A DNA stretch of 64,000 bases from Frederiksenia canicola (GTDB lineage Bacteria; Pseudomonadota; Gammaproteobacteria; Enterobacterales; Pasteurellaceae), in contig NZ_CP015029.1 in the NCBI RefSeq assembly GCF_011455495.1, forward strand, positions 1 through 64,000, in the 5' to 3' direction. The position numbers and the translations under genes were made by a program. Under the pieces are notes generated by a model that had not been told where the DNA came from, did no database searches, and was given only the letters and a program-made list of their open reading frames with translations. Below are positions 1 to 8,054 of the stretch, in pieces (within the stretch, counting starts at the first letter, position 1; each line of letters begins with the position of its first letter).

Positions 1-718
1 CAACTAAAGGGCCACGTCCTGTGTTGATTAAATAAGCGGTTGGTTTCATCATCGCCAACGTTTCCGCATTGATTAAATTTTGGGTGGTTTCGGTGAGCGG
101 GCAATGCAATGTCACAATATCTGCTTGCTTTAATACGTCTTCAAATGGCGTATAGCCATCACGCACTTGAGTGGCATTGCGATGTTCTGCATAAAGCACG
201 TTCATGCCTAATAATTCTGCTAAACGCCCCACTTCTGTCCCTAAACAGCCTTTGCCAAACACGCCTAAAGTGGCACCACGCACATCGGTAATCGGATAAT
301 CGGTGTAACAGAACTGTCCGCACGTTGCCCAACGATCTGACGTAATTTGATCTCGGTGATAGCCAATTAAACTATGTTTTAGTGCAAAAATCATCCCTAA
401 AACATGTTCAGGCACCGTTACGCTCGAATAACCTGTGACATTTTTCACCGTAATACCAAGTTCTTTCGCCGCAATTAAATCCACATTATTTGTACCTGTT
501 GCCGTGATCGCAATTAGTTTCAGCTTTGGTAGTTTTTCCATCAACTCACGGTTAAATATCACTTTACTGGTAACCACAATATCAGCATCTTTCGCTCGCT
601 CAAATGTTTCATCCGCAGAAGTTCGGTCATATTCAACCCAATTATGTGGAAAGGTTGGACGGGGAATGTTATGGCTGGCTGGAATGCCTGTGCGGTCTAG
701 GAAAACAATATTAATCAT
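1..718 (-). CDS. D-2-hydroxyacid dehydrogenase (NAD-dependent), C-terminus cut by window edge
   Basis: This is an oxidoreductase of the D-isomer 2-hydroxyacid dehydrogenase family, of which about 239 codons are inside the window. The start is the ATG at 718-716, giving [17 protein letters not shown]. The nucleotide-binding Rossmann glycine pattern is seen in [17 protein letters not shown], and the conserved INTGRGP, which carries the catalytic Arg, lies at the very edge. The catalytic Glu and His lie outside the window. From memory the protein closely resembles the Haemophilus gene next to kdsA, sometimes annotated as glycerate dehydrogenase. The substrate (hydroxypyruvate, glyoxylate or lactate) cannot be decided here. 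The gene lies downstream of kdsA on the same strand, separated by a paired-uptake-signal hairpin, so it probably has its own transcript. Confidence 0.85.
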   Translation of the reverse strand, partial: MINIVFLDRTGIPASHNIPRPTFPHNWVEYDRTSADETFERAKDADIVVTSKVIFNRELMEKLPKLKLIAITATGTNNVDLIAAKELGITVKNVTGYSSVTVPEHVLGMIFALKHSLIGYHRDQITSDRWATCGQFCYTDYPITDVRGATLGVFGKGCLGTEVGRLAELLGMNVLYAEHRNATQVRDGYTPFEDVLKQADIVTLHCPLTETTQNLINAETLAMMKPTAYLINTGRGPLV

Positions 719-759
719 ATTCACTCCTTTACGGTTTCTTTTGTTTGGGAAAACTATAT

Positions 760-807
760 AACAAGCGGTCAGATTTGCAAAACGTTTTGCTGATCTGACC
801 GCTTGTT
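760..807. terminator. Inverted pair of DNA-uptake signals forming a hairpin after kdsA
   Basis: AACAAGCGGTCAGAT at 760-774 is repeated inverted as ATCTGACCGCTTGTT at 793-807. Two Apl-type uptake signals facing each other at a gene end are a common terminator design in Pasteurellaceae. The position directly after the kdsA stop fits transcription termination. Confidence 0.65.
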
Positions 808-809
808 GA

Positions 810-1715
<906 letters not shown>

Positions 1716-2564
1716 TTAGTGAAACACACTCGCCTTGCTCTGTTTTTCAAGGCTGGAAATTTCGAGTTTGAGCATCATTGCGGAGGGATCATCAGGGCAT
1801 TGATCGATGAAATAGCTCAAATCATCGTAAGCAGCTTGGTAGCAATCCATACTGGCGAGAACCATTCCCCGATCACGAATTTCATACGGATCTTCAGGGG
1901 TGAAAGTCAAACGGTATTCAATCAAACGCAAGGCTTCAGGGTATTTTCCTTCACGGGTGAGTGCCATTTTAAATACGGTTTCGAGCCGCTCAAGTAATTC
2001 ATCTTGCTCCGCAATGCGTAAATATTCACGGTGTAATTCCGTTCCATAGCCCATTTCGCCTTCAAGCCATTTTTGCATTTTGTCGAAGCTTAGATCGGAT
2101 CCGTCCCAAGGGTTGATAAATCGCACCACTTTACGTCCATTTTCGTCGATAAATTCAGCACGAATCACCAACTGCGTTGGGAAATTCACAGGGTAAAGCG
2201 GTAGATCCAGCACCGCTGCCAAATACAACATCACCGCCCCAAGCGAAACGGGCATCCCACGTTTTCGGCGTAACACTTTGTGTAATGACAAGTTTTCCGT
2301 ATAGAAATACTCTTCGTGATGGCAAGCAAATCCCTGCTCTTGATAGAGAAATTGCACAAGCTGATTGATGCGTTGCTCGTCTGTTTCGCCATTCACTGCA
2401 TATTTTGCCTTTTTGACCAACGCCGACATCAGCCCAAAAATCTGTGGTTCGCTGATGCTGTCATCGGTCATTGTGGTTAAGCGAAGCAGCTCTCGATACA
2501 AAAACCGCTGTAAATTGTCCCGCTGTTTTTTAGTTAAAGAAAAAGGTTGAATTATTTCGTCCAT
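1716..2564 (-). CDS. sirB1: SirB1 family protein (transglutaminase-like fold plus TPR)
   Basis: This is a SirB1/DUF (transglutaminase-like) family protein of unknown biochemical role, conserved between prmC and kdsA across gammaproteobacteria. The N-terminal half contains the family blocks LVQFLYQEQGFACHHEEYF and LRRKRGMPVSLGAVMLYLA. The C-terminal part, roughly the last 80 residues (EGKYPEALRLIEYRLTFTPE onward), looks like tetratricopeptide repeats. The ATG at 2564 gives 282 aa; a GTG three codons upstream (2573) is possible. Either start overlaps the end of prmC, which suggests translational coupling. No catalytic claim is made, because the Cys-His-Asp triad of true transglutaminases is not clear here. 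Confidence 0.85.
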   Translation of the reverse strand: MDEIIQPFSLTKKQRDNLQRFLYRELLRLTTMTDDSISEPQIFGLMSALVKKAKYAVNGETDEQRINQLVQFLYQEQGFACHHEEYFYTENLSLHKVLRRKRGMPVSLGAVMLYLAAVLDLPLYPVNFPTQLVIRAEFIDENGRKVVRFINPWDGSDLSFDKMQKWLEGEMGYGTELHREYLRIAEQDELLERLETVFKMALTREGKYPEALRLIEYRLTFTPEDPYEIRDRGMVLASMDCYQAAYDDLSYFIDQCPDDPSAMMLKLEISSLEKQSKASVFH

Positions 2565-3841
2565 ATTGCCCACGTTACTCTGTCATTGCCGCCATAATCT
2601 TGAGCGGTTTCAATATTATCCCATTGATTCTGTTTAAATTTTTGCTGAACCCAAGCCGCTTGTTGCCAGCCGTGTTCTAACATTAACGCCCCATTATAAC
2701 GCAAATAAAGCGGTGCGTTTTCAATGAGTTGTTGCAAATCCGCCGTGCCTTGCTCACCCGCTACTAAAGCAGAGAGTGGCTCAAATCGGACATCACCGAC
2801 GTGCAGATTTTCGTCATTTTCATCGATATAAGGCGGGTTACTCACAATGAGATCGAACTGCTGATTTTTCAAGGCATCAAACCAATCGCTTTGCATAAAT
2901 TGCACATTGTTAAATCCAAGAGATTGGCGATTTCGCTCCGCCAACGCCACCGCTTCAGGCTGTTTATCCACGCCAACGATTTCCGCTCGCTCGCCCAATT
3001 CACTTGCCAACGCCAACGCAATCGCTCCTGTGCCGGTCCCGAGATCGAGAATTTGCAAAACTTTGGCAGGATCTGACTGCTTGTTCGCCCAATCTAACGC
3101 CAACTCGACCAGCCGTTCGGTGTCAGGACGAGGGATCAAGGTCGCCGTCGAAACCGCTAACGGCAACGACCAAAATTCTTTCTCACCCAAAATGTACGCC
3201 ATCGGCTCACCTTTCGCTCGGCGAACCAATAACGCTGCCAACTGCTTGAGCTCACTCTCGTTCAACACGGTTTCTGAAAAGGCAAAAATGGCGGATTTCG
3301 AGCGTTTGGTCACCGCTTGTAGCAGTAAATTGGCATCAAACTTCGCATTTAAAAACGGATCGTCTTCTCCCATTTCGAGCAAGGCTTGCTCGGCAAAATC
3401 TAACCATTGTTGGTAGGTTTTCAGGTGGATTTTCACCGCCTGAAACCGCTCGCAGACGACTTCAAATTCAGCGGTAATCTGCCCATTTTCTACCCCTGGC
3501 AAGCGGTCAGTTTCTGCCGATATTTTACCAATCGCCTCATTAAAAAATTGCCGATGAGCAGCTTTCCAATAAGCAAAATCGCCTTCCCCTTCAGCTAACG
3601 CAAAGGCTTCGGGCACTTGCCCAAACTGCTCGAAAAAGACGTCCGTTAACGTAATATCAACTAGCGGATTATTTTGGCTATCTAAAATCGTTTGAACCTT
3701 GCCGTCCACTTGCGGAAACGGCACATTTTCCAATTCATAGAAAATTTTGCCCGAACAAGTGGCGGTTTTCTCGCCCGCCATTACCAGTGCAGCGAGATAA
3801 TTCGGGGTTACGCCGAATTGCCATTGGATGGTGTTGTTCAT
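2552..3841 (-). CDS. prmC: ASCH domain fused to PrmC, the release-factor N5-glutamine methyltransferase
   Basis: The single 429-aa reading frame holds two proteins. Residues 1 to about 133 form an ASCH (PUA-like, RNA-binding or modified-cytidine hydrolase-like) domain, with GEKTATCS at 23-30 and AEGEGDFAYWKAAHRQFF at about 83-100. From about residue 141 onward is a full-length PrmC: IPRPDTE, the SAM-binding DLGTGTGA at 266-273 and the catalytic NPPY at 335-338. PrmC methylates the GGQ glutamine of release factors RF1 and RF2. ASCH and PrmC are normally separate proteins, and PrmC alone is about 277 aa. The ASCH domain carries an in-frame uptake signal near 3501, encoding the loop GKISAETDRLPG. 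The start is supported by AAGGTAG upstream. The gene overlaps sirB1. What the ASCH part does for PrmC is unknown. Confidence 0.9.
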   Translation of the reverse strand: MNNTIQWQFGVTPNYLAALVMAGEKTATCSGKIFYELENVPFPQVDGKVQTILDSQNNPLVDITLTDVFFEQFGQVPEAFALAEGEGDFAYWKAAHRQFFNEAIGKISAETDRLPGVENGQITAEFEVVCERFQAVKIHLKTYQQWLDFAEQALLEMGEDDPFLNAKFDANLLLQAVTKRSKSAIFAFSETVLNESELKQLAALLVRRAKGEPMAYILGEKEFWSLPLAVSTATLIPRPDTERLVELALDWANKQSDPAKVLQILDLGTGTGAIALALASELGERAEIVGVDKQPEAVALAERNRQSLGFNNVQFMQSDWFDALKNQQFDLIVSNPPYIDENDENLHVGDVRFEPLSALVAGEQGTADLQQLIENAPLYLRYNGALMLEHGWQQAAWVQQKFKQNQWDNIETAQDYGGNDRVTWAIWTK

Positions 3842-3890
3842 TGTTCTACCTTACAAGCGGTGAGTTTTTCACAAAATTTTGCAAATAGGA

Positions 3891-4436
3891 TTAGTGCACC
3901 TTGGGTTTTTCTGCGGTTTTTGGTTTAGCAAAATGGCTGTGAAGAAAGAGCGTGACGACACGCAGATATTCCACTACTTCTTCGCCCGCCTCGAGCAGTT
4001 CTTCACTGCTGTCGGCTTCATCATAGCCGAGTTTGGCGATTTCGTCTAAATCGTCAATCGCTTCGCCGACTTCATCCGTTTCCTGTTGCAAGGTCGGTTG
4101 GGCTAAGCCTAAACCGAGCAAAAAATGGTTGGTCCATTCTGCGATGCCATCGGCAAGGGCGAAGCCATCCTCTTCGCTTGGGATCCATAGGGAAAATAAT
4201 GTATTGGCTTCATCAAAGCTGTCGTTAACTTGTTGATAAAGCTCGGTTAATTTTGATAGTGGAACTTGTGAAAAAGCGTGTCCGTCGTTGGTGAATTGAT
4301 AAGTGAGGGTTTTCCACGATTCATCTTGCACGCCACCTGCAATTAGCCCACTCAAAAAGCCGTGAAATTCGGCGGCGGTGTAGTCGATTTGTAATTCTTT
4401 GATCAGTCGTTGAAATTCGGTTGCGGAAATAGCCAT
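3891..4436 (-). CDS. ygfB: YecA/YgfB family protein (UPF0149)
   Basis: This 181-aa acidic, helical protein belongs to the UPF0149 (YgfB) family. Family features are the N-terminal helix AEFHGFLSGLIAGG, WTNHFLLGLGLAQ in the middle, and DLDEIAKLGYDE with EELLEAGEEVVEYLRV toward the C-terminus. It lacks the C-terminal SEC-C zinc motif found in YecA itself. Its function is not established in this family; in Pseudomonas a YgfB homologue affects gene regulation. The gene is divergent from zapA, with only 74 bp between them, so the two promoters must lie in that gap. Linkage of ygfB, zapA, ssrS and the 5-FCL gene is conserved in E. coli. Confidence 0.9.
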   Translation of the reverse strand: MAISATEFQRLIKELQIDYTAAEFHGFLSGLIAGGVQDESWKTLTYQFTNDGHAFSQVPLSKLTELYQQVNDSFDEANTLFSLWIPSEEDGFALADGIAEWTNHFLLGLGLAQPTLQQETDEVGEAIDDLDEIAKLGYDEADSSEELLEAGEEVVEYLRVVTLFLHSHFAKPKTAEKPKVH

Positions 4437-4510
4437 AGTTTGTGATTTATCATTGAGTTAAAGAGTGGCATAATAGCAAAAATTTTGGTTTTGGTGAGGA
4501 TTTCCCCATA

Positions 4511-4840
4511 ATGTCAAAGAATAATATTGAATTATCCCTTTTCGGACAGGTACTACGCCTTTATTGTCCGCCTGAACAGCAAGCGTTTCTGCTTGCGTCC
4601 GCACAGCGTTTGGAAGAGCGTGTTGCGGCACTTAAAGAGCAATCAGGCATTATTCAGTTGGAAAAAGTGCTGTCGATTGTGGCGTTGAATTTGAACTATG
4701 AATTAGAACAAGAACAACGTAAAAATTTGGAAAATAAAAATGTGTTGGAGTCTTGTATTAAACAGCTCGATAACTCTCTCGCTAAGTTCCAATCAACTGA
4801 CGTAGAAAATGTCGTGATTGGTCAAGAAAATAACGAATAA
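4511..4840 (+). CDS. zapA: Cell division protein ZapA
   Basis: ZapA binds FtsZ and promotes bundling of the Z-ring at midcell. The 109-aa product has the usual ZapA layout. An N-terminal globular part (IELSLFGQVLRLYCPPEQQAFLLASAQRLEERV) is followed by a long helix (from about residue 50, LSIVALNLNYELEQEQRKN) that forms the dimer coiled coil. The gene is immediately followed by 6S RNA and the 5-formyltetrahydrofolate cyclo-ligase gene, the same arrangement as in E. coli, which supports the assignment strongly. The stop at 4840 is about 50 bp before the 6S RNA start. Confidence 0.95.
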   Translation: MSKNNIELSLFGQVLRLYCPPEQQAFLLASAQRLEERVAALKEQSGIIQLEKVLSIVALNLNYELEQEQRKNLENKNVLESCIKQLDNSLAKFQSTDVENVVIGQENNE

Positions 4841-4892
4841 CGGTAAATCTGCGATTTATCACTAGGAAAAAGGCTCAAATTCCGTTACTATT

Positions 4893-5070
4893 CTTACTGC
4901 CTGAGGTGTACGTTGTTGGTTACGTCCCTGAGCCGATATTTGAAACTCCTTGAGTTGAACTTTTGATCGTTGGTGAGCAGGCTCGCTTGCGAGAAGCCTA
5001 AAAATGATTACGTTCGACTCCCTTGAACCGTCTGGTTCAAGGACCTCCACTGATAACGGCACTTCGGGTC
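4893..5070 (+). ncRNA. ssrS: 6S RNA
   Basis: 6S RNA mimics an open promoter and sequesters sigma-70 RNA polymerase in stationary phase. The region between zapA and the 5-FCL gene contains blocks shared with E. coli 6S: CTGAGGTGT near the 5' end, CCCTGAGCCGATATTT, GTTGGTGAGCA, CTCG..CGAGAAGCCT, and CCTTGAACC..GGTTCAAGG. The outer arms can pair, with CTGAGGTG on the 5' side against the 3' arm near 5040-5066. The run of T at 5071-5076 touches the downstream start codon, so the RNA is probably co-transcribed with the ligase gene and then processed, as in E. coli. The ends are approximate. Confidence 0.93.
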
Positions 5071-5076
5071 TTTTTT

Positions 5077-5649
5077 ATGTCTGACATTCAGCAAATTCGT
5101 CAACAACTACGAACATCAATGCGAGCCAAACGGCTTGCTCTTTCTCCCGCCCAGCAACATTTTGCCGCTAAGCAAATCATTCCATCTGCCCAACAACTTA
5201 TCGAACACTACCAAGCCGAACACATTGCTTGCTATTTGCCATTTGATGGCGAAATCTCACCACTTGCATTAATCAAAATGCTCCAAGCCCAAGGTAAGAA
5301 CGTCTATCTACCCGTTTTGCACCCATTTTCCGCTCATCAGCTATTATTTTTGCGTTTTGATGATGAAAAGGAGCTAGTCCCAAACCGTTTTGGCATTTTA
5401 GAACCGAAATTAGACGTGCAAAAAGTCTTGCCAATCAATGCATTAGAAATGATTTTCGTCCCGCTTGTCGCCTGCGATAAACAAGGTAACCGGCTTGGAA
5501 TGGGCGGCGGTTTTTACGATCGCACCCTTGCCCAATCCCCGCACTTAATCAGCGTTGGACTGGCTCATCGCTGCCAACAAGTCGAACGCCTTCCCCTTGA
5601 AAGTTGGGATATGCCGTTGAGCCATTTAATTATCGGAGAATGTGAATAA
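5077..5649 (+). CDS. fau: 5-formyltetrahydrofolate cyclo-ligase
   Basis: The enzyme converts 5-formyl-THF to 5,10-methenyl-THF using ATP, recycling the folate storage form. The 190-aa product has the family's N-terminal basic helix (IRQQLRTSMRAKRLALS) and the ATP/substrate loop GMGGGFYDRTL near residue 149. The ATG at 5077 was chosen because the longer upstream frame runs through the 6S RNA sequence. It follows ssrS directly, as in E. coli (ygfA). Its stop overlaps the next start (ATG at 5649) by one base, so the two are translationally coupled. Confidence 0.94.
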   Translation: MSDIQQIRQQLRTSMRAKRLALSPAQQHFAAKQIIPSAQQLIEHYQAEHIACYLPFDGEISPLALIKMLQAQGKNVYLPVLHPFSAHQLLFLRFDDEKELVPNRFGILEPKLDVQKVLPINALEMIFVPLVACDKQGNRLGMGGGFYDRTLAQSPHLISVGLAHRCQQVERLPLESWDMPLSHLIIGECE

Positions 5650-6095
5650 TGGAGCTGAAAATCCCACCGCCCGTTGTTTTTCTGATTTGTGCCGCTTTAA
5701 TCTATTTTTCGCCGAATTTTACTGAACCGATGCTGATTTTACGGATTCTCGCCGTCATCATCGCCTTAACAGCCATCAGCATCGACTTACTCGGGCTACT
5801 CGCCTTTTGGCAAAAAAAGACCACCATCAACCCGCTTGCTCCAAGCAAAACCAGCCATTTAGTCACCCACGGCATCTACCGTTTCACCCGCAACCCTATG
5901 TATCTCGGGCTTGCCTGCCAATTGACTGCATGGACACTCTGGCTCAGCAACCTGCTAGCGTTACTTTGGGTATGGGGATTTATTCTCTACATTACCCGTT
6001 TCCAAATCGTGCCAGAAGAACGGCTCTTAGCGGAAAAGTTTGGGGCAGAATTTAAAGCTTATCAGCAACAAGTCCCGAGATGGCTTTGGCGATAG
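5649..6095 (+). CDS. Isoprenylcysteine carboxyl-methyltransferase-like integral membrane protein
   Basis: This 148-aa membrane protein has four hydrophobic segments. Its C-terminal half matches the ICMT/PEMT-like methyltransferase family: HGIYRFTRNPMYLGL, then a hydrophobic segment, then PEERLLAEKFGAEFKAYQQQVPRWL. In this family these residues bind S-adenosylmethionine at the membrane surface. Bacterial members are of largely unknown substrate, so no specific reaction is claimed. The start overlaps the stop of the 5-FCL gene, indicating one transcript. A paired uptake-signal hairpin follows the stop. Confidence 0.85.
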   Translation: MELKIPPPVVFLICAALIYFSPNFTEPMLILRILAVIIALTAISIDLLGLLAFWQKKTTINPLAPSKTSHLVTHGIYRFTRNPMYLGLACQLTAWTLWLSNLLALLWVWGFILYITRFQIVPEERLLAEKFGAEFKAYQQQVPRWLWR

Positions 6096-6161
6096 CAAGC
6101 GGTAAGATGGCAAGAATTTTTTGCAAATCCCGCAAAAAAATTGCAAAATCCAACCGCTTGT
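6096..6161. terminator. Inverted uptake-signal pair
   Basis: GCAAGCGGTAAGAT at 6096 faces ATCCAACCGCTTGT ending at 6161, with TTTTTGCAAA cores between and a T-run after it. It probably terminates the ssrS-fau-ICMT transcript just before the hinT ribosome binding site. Confidence 0.5.
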
Positions 6162-6182
6162 TTTTATGAGAAGGAAAGTCCA

Positions 6183-6551
6183 ATGCAAACCAATTTGACA
6201 AACTACGAAGAAACCATTTTTAGCAAAATTATTCGTAAAGAAATCCCTGCGGCAATTGTCTATCAAGACGAGCTGGTCACAGCGTTCCGTGATATTTCAC
6301 CGCAGGCTCCTACTCACATTTTGATTGTACCGAATAAATTTATCCCGACTTTGAACCACGTTTCTGCTGAAGATGAGCAGGCGTTGGGGCGTTTGTTTAC
6401 GGTGGCGGCGAAAATTGCGAAAGAAGAGGGCATTGCGGAAGATGGCTATCGGGTGATTATGAACTGTAATCAGCACGGCGGGCAGGAAGTGTTCCATATT
6501 CATATGCACCTTGTGGGCGGTGAGCCACTTGGCAGAATGTTGGCGAAATAA
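6183..6551 (+). CDS. hinT: HIT family purine nucleoside phosphoramidase (HinT)
   Basis: HinT proteins hydrolyse adenosine 5'-phosphoramidates and aminoacyl-adenylates. The product is 122 aa, with the nucleotide-binding [20 protein letters not shown] at about 36-55 and the histidine triad [11 protein letters not shown] near residue 106-116 (H-x-H-x-H present). The ATG at 6183 was preferred over an upstream in-frame ATG at 6141 because it has AAGGAAAG before it and gives the standard N-terminus. The following YcfL-type lipoprotein gene starts two bases after the stop, and a thiamine-kinase-like gene comes later. This matches the E. coli hinT-ycfL-(lpoB)-thiK cluster, except that lpoB is absent. 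Confidence 0.94.
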   Translation: MQTNLTNYEETIFSKIIRKEIPAAIVYQDELVTAFRDISPQAPTHILIVPNKFIPTLNHVSAEDEQALGRLFTVAAKIAKEEGIAEDGYRVIMNCNQHGGQEVFHIHMHLVGGEPLGRMLAK

Positions 6552-6553
6552 CG

Positions 6554-6919
6554 ATGAAGAAACTCGCACTGATTGCATTTTTCGGGCTGTGTCTGACCGC
6601 CTGTAGTAGTAAACCCGTGAGCTATTTGCCGACAGGCACACAGCCAATTGTGAACGTGGAGGCTCCATTATCAGAGCTGCTTGATGTGAATACTGAACCT
6701 TTGGTGTTCAAGGTGAAAAACCGTACGGAGCAACCGCTCAAGGTGGCGTATAAGCTGTTTTGGTACGACAAAGAAGGCGTCACCCAAACGCGTGACCCAG
6801 ATGATCGTTCACCTTGGCTCAATTTTTGGCTTGAACCAAAAGCCAACACCGAAGTGCCACTCACACCACCAACGGCAGAAAGCGTGAATTATCGCGTTTA
6901 TTTGCGGAATGCTCGTTAG
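6554..6919 (+). CDS. ycfL: YcfL family lipoprotein (DUF1425)
   Basis: This 121-aa secreted protein has an N-terminal lipoprotein signal, MKKLALIAFFGLCLTAC, with the modified Cys at residue 17 of the LTAC lipobox. The mature part is a beta-rich domain of the DUF1425/YcfL type (VFKVKNRTEQPLKVAYKLFWYDKEG). The function of the family is unknown. It follows hinT by two bases and is probably co-transcribed. The Ser-Ser after the Cys, with no Asp at +2, predicts sorting to the outer membrane by the Lol system. Confidence 0.85.
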   Translation: MKKLALIAFFGLCLTACSSKPVSYLPTGTQPIVNVEAPLSELLDVNTEPLVFKVKNRTEQPLKVAYKLFWYDKEGVTQTRDPDDRSPWLNFWLEPKANTEVPLTPPTAESVNYRVYLRNAR

Positions 6920-6950
6920 CTCCAACGTGATGTAAAAATACACAACACCC

Positions 6951-6980
6951 GTAGGGGCAGACCGATATGTCTGCCCGTTT
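6951..6980 (+). repeat. Extragenic palindrome or terminator after ycfL
   Basis: GGGCAGAC (6955-6962) pairs with GTCTGCCC (6969-6976) and is followed by GTTTTAT. The context GTAGGGGCAGACC resembles a palindrome family common in this bacterial family; similar elements occur here at about 1682 and 35386. It could terminate the hinT-ycfL transcript. Confidence 0.5.
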
Positions 6981-7072
6981 TATATTGGCAACATATGCTG
7001 CGGAACTGACCGCTTGTGGCGGGTGGATATATAGCCATTCCCTACACATTATTTATTTCTATACGACAATTC

Positions 7073-7840
7073 ATGCCCACAAATCCAGCGCTACAATGGC
7101 TTACACACACCCGACAACAAGCAATTCGTTCTGTTGAAAAATTGACGGGGCTGACCGCTTGTAGCCAATTAGTTACCCTTGAAAACGGTGAACGTTATGT
7201 GCTGCGTAACCAAACCCAGAGGGCGAGCGATTTCGGGGTAAATTATCAACAGGAATCGCAAATTTTAGCGACAATCCGACCGCTTGCAATGGCCCCCAAT
7301 CCACTTTATGTCGATGCTCAACAAAGTTTACTTAGCTGGATTGATGGCAACGTGCCGACCGAATTTTCCCCCGCTCTTCTACAACAACTTGCCGAGCAGT
7401 TGGCGAAATTGCATCAATTTGACTTACAAGCGGTCAGTTCCAACGAAAATGTTACCATTCTAAATTTAACCGCCCGCTGCGAATTTTTATGGCAAAAGTT
7501 ACCTGCACAAACGCAAGTAGAGTTGCCTTTTTCACCGCCATTTCCGCAAATTGCACCTTTCGCCCAAGCTCTCTGTCATCACGATTTACACCTTGGCAAT
7601 TTGGTGGAGCAAGGCGATAAGCTGTTTATTATCGACTGGGAATATGCGGCGGTTTCCGATCCCGCTCTCGAGCTGGCGTTATTTTTGCATGCTAATCCGT
7701 TGTCAGAAACAGAGCAAGCGGTCTTTTTTCAACACTATTTTGCAAAAAATCCGCTTGTTCCGACCGCTTGTCAAAGAAAAATGACGGAATATCAGCCACT
7801 GATTGCGATACTCAACCAACTTTGGTATGCTTTCAGCTAG
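7073..7840 (+). CDS. thiK: Thiamine/choline kinase-like phosphotransferase
   Basis: This 255-aa protein has the aminoglycoside-phosphotransferase/choline-kinase fold. Seen in the sequence are the Brenner motif LCHHDLHLGNLV (His-x-Asp-x-x-x-x-Asn type, catalytic Asp), and IIDWEYAAVSDPALELALF, the metal-binding Asp-Trp-Glu block. The synteny hinT-ycfL-thiK suggests thiamine kinase, which phosphorylates thiamine to thiamine monophosphate in salvage. A choline-kinase-like role is an alternative. The ATG at 7073 was chosen over an upstream ATG at 7016 because family similarity begins there. The gene contains several uptake-signal cores, for example near 7151 and 7281. Confidence 0.75.
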   Translation: MPTNPALQWLTHTRQQAIRSVEKLTGLTACSQLVTLENGERYVLRNQTQRASDFGVNYQQESQILATIRPLAMAPNPLYVDAQQSLLSWIDGNVPTEFSPALLQQLAEQLAKLHQFDLQAVSSNENVTILNLTARCEFLWQKLPAQTQVELPFSPPFPQIAPFAQALCHHDLHLGNLVEQGDKLFIIDWEYAAVSDPALELALFLHANPLSETEQAVFFQHYFAKNPLVPTACQRKMTEYQPLIAILNQLWYAFS

Positions 7841-7859
7841 TTGTTGAGAACAATTCTCA
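7840..7859 (+). promoter_or_regulatory. Fur-box-like palindrome, upstream copy
   Basis: TGAGAACAATTCTCA at 7845-7859 is a near-perfect palindrome of the Fur type. A 19-base alignment to the classical Fur box (7840-7858) matches at about 12 positions by hand count. It lies 36 bp before a second, better box and overlaps the thiK stop. Confidence 0.55.
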
Positions 7860-7882
7860 TTTGTAAGGTTTTGTAAATCCAG

Positions 7883-7911
7883 TTGATCTGATTATTGAGA
7901 ACCATTATCAT
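7883..7911 (+). promoter_or_regulatory. Fur box overlapping a promoter for a short transcript
   Basis: A -35 TTGATC (7883-7888) and a -10 TATCAT (7906-7911) are separated by exactly 17 bp. The spacer and -10 are covered by TTATTGAGAACCATTATC, which matches 14 of 19 classical Fur-box positions (7891-7909) by hand count. Iron-loaded Fur bound here would block RNA polymerase, so the promoter should fire under iron starvation. The predicted start is near 7918. Confidence 0.65.
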
Positions 7912-7917
7912 CTAATC

Positions 7918-7988
7918 ACTTCAAAAATAATAGGTAATCACTCCAACTCTTACGCCGCACTCCCCCACAAAGTTGCGGCGTTTTTTTT
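7918..7988 (+). ncRNA. Candidate Fur-repressed small RNA (HrrF/RyhB-like role)
   Basis: The predicted transcript is about 70 nt, runs from a Fur-covered promoter to a strong intrinsic terminator, and contains no credible ORF. The terminator is CGCCGCA (7953-7959) paired with TGCGGCG (7974-7980), followed by eight T (7981-7988). The loop reads CTCCCCCACAAAGT; the exposed CUCCCCC could pair with Shine-Dalgarno GGGGAG/GGAG sequences. Haemophilus influenzae has a Fur-controlled sRNA, HrrF, reported to be conserved in the family. Whether this is its orthologue cannot be told without the sequence to compare. The alternative is that the hairpin is only the thiK terminator, but that would not explain the promoter and two Fur boxes. 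Confidence 0.6.
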
Positions 7989-8054
7989 CGCCTTTTTTGC
8001 CCGATTTCGCTATAATGCCCCGCATTTCAAATTCATAAAATATAAGGAAAATCA

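Noticed and set aside
435-761. Plus-strand 108-codon frame near the left edge
   Set aside because: It is antisense to the hydroxyacid dehydrogenase, which has clear family motifs.
4862-5062. Minus-strand 66-codon frame opposite the zapA-fau gap
   Set aside because: It lies inside 6S RNA, whose conserved blocks explain the sequence.
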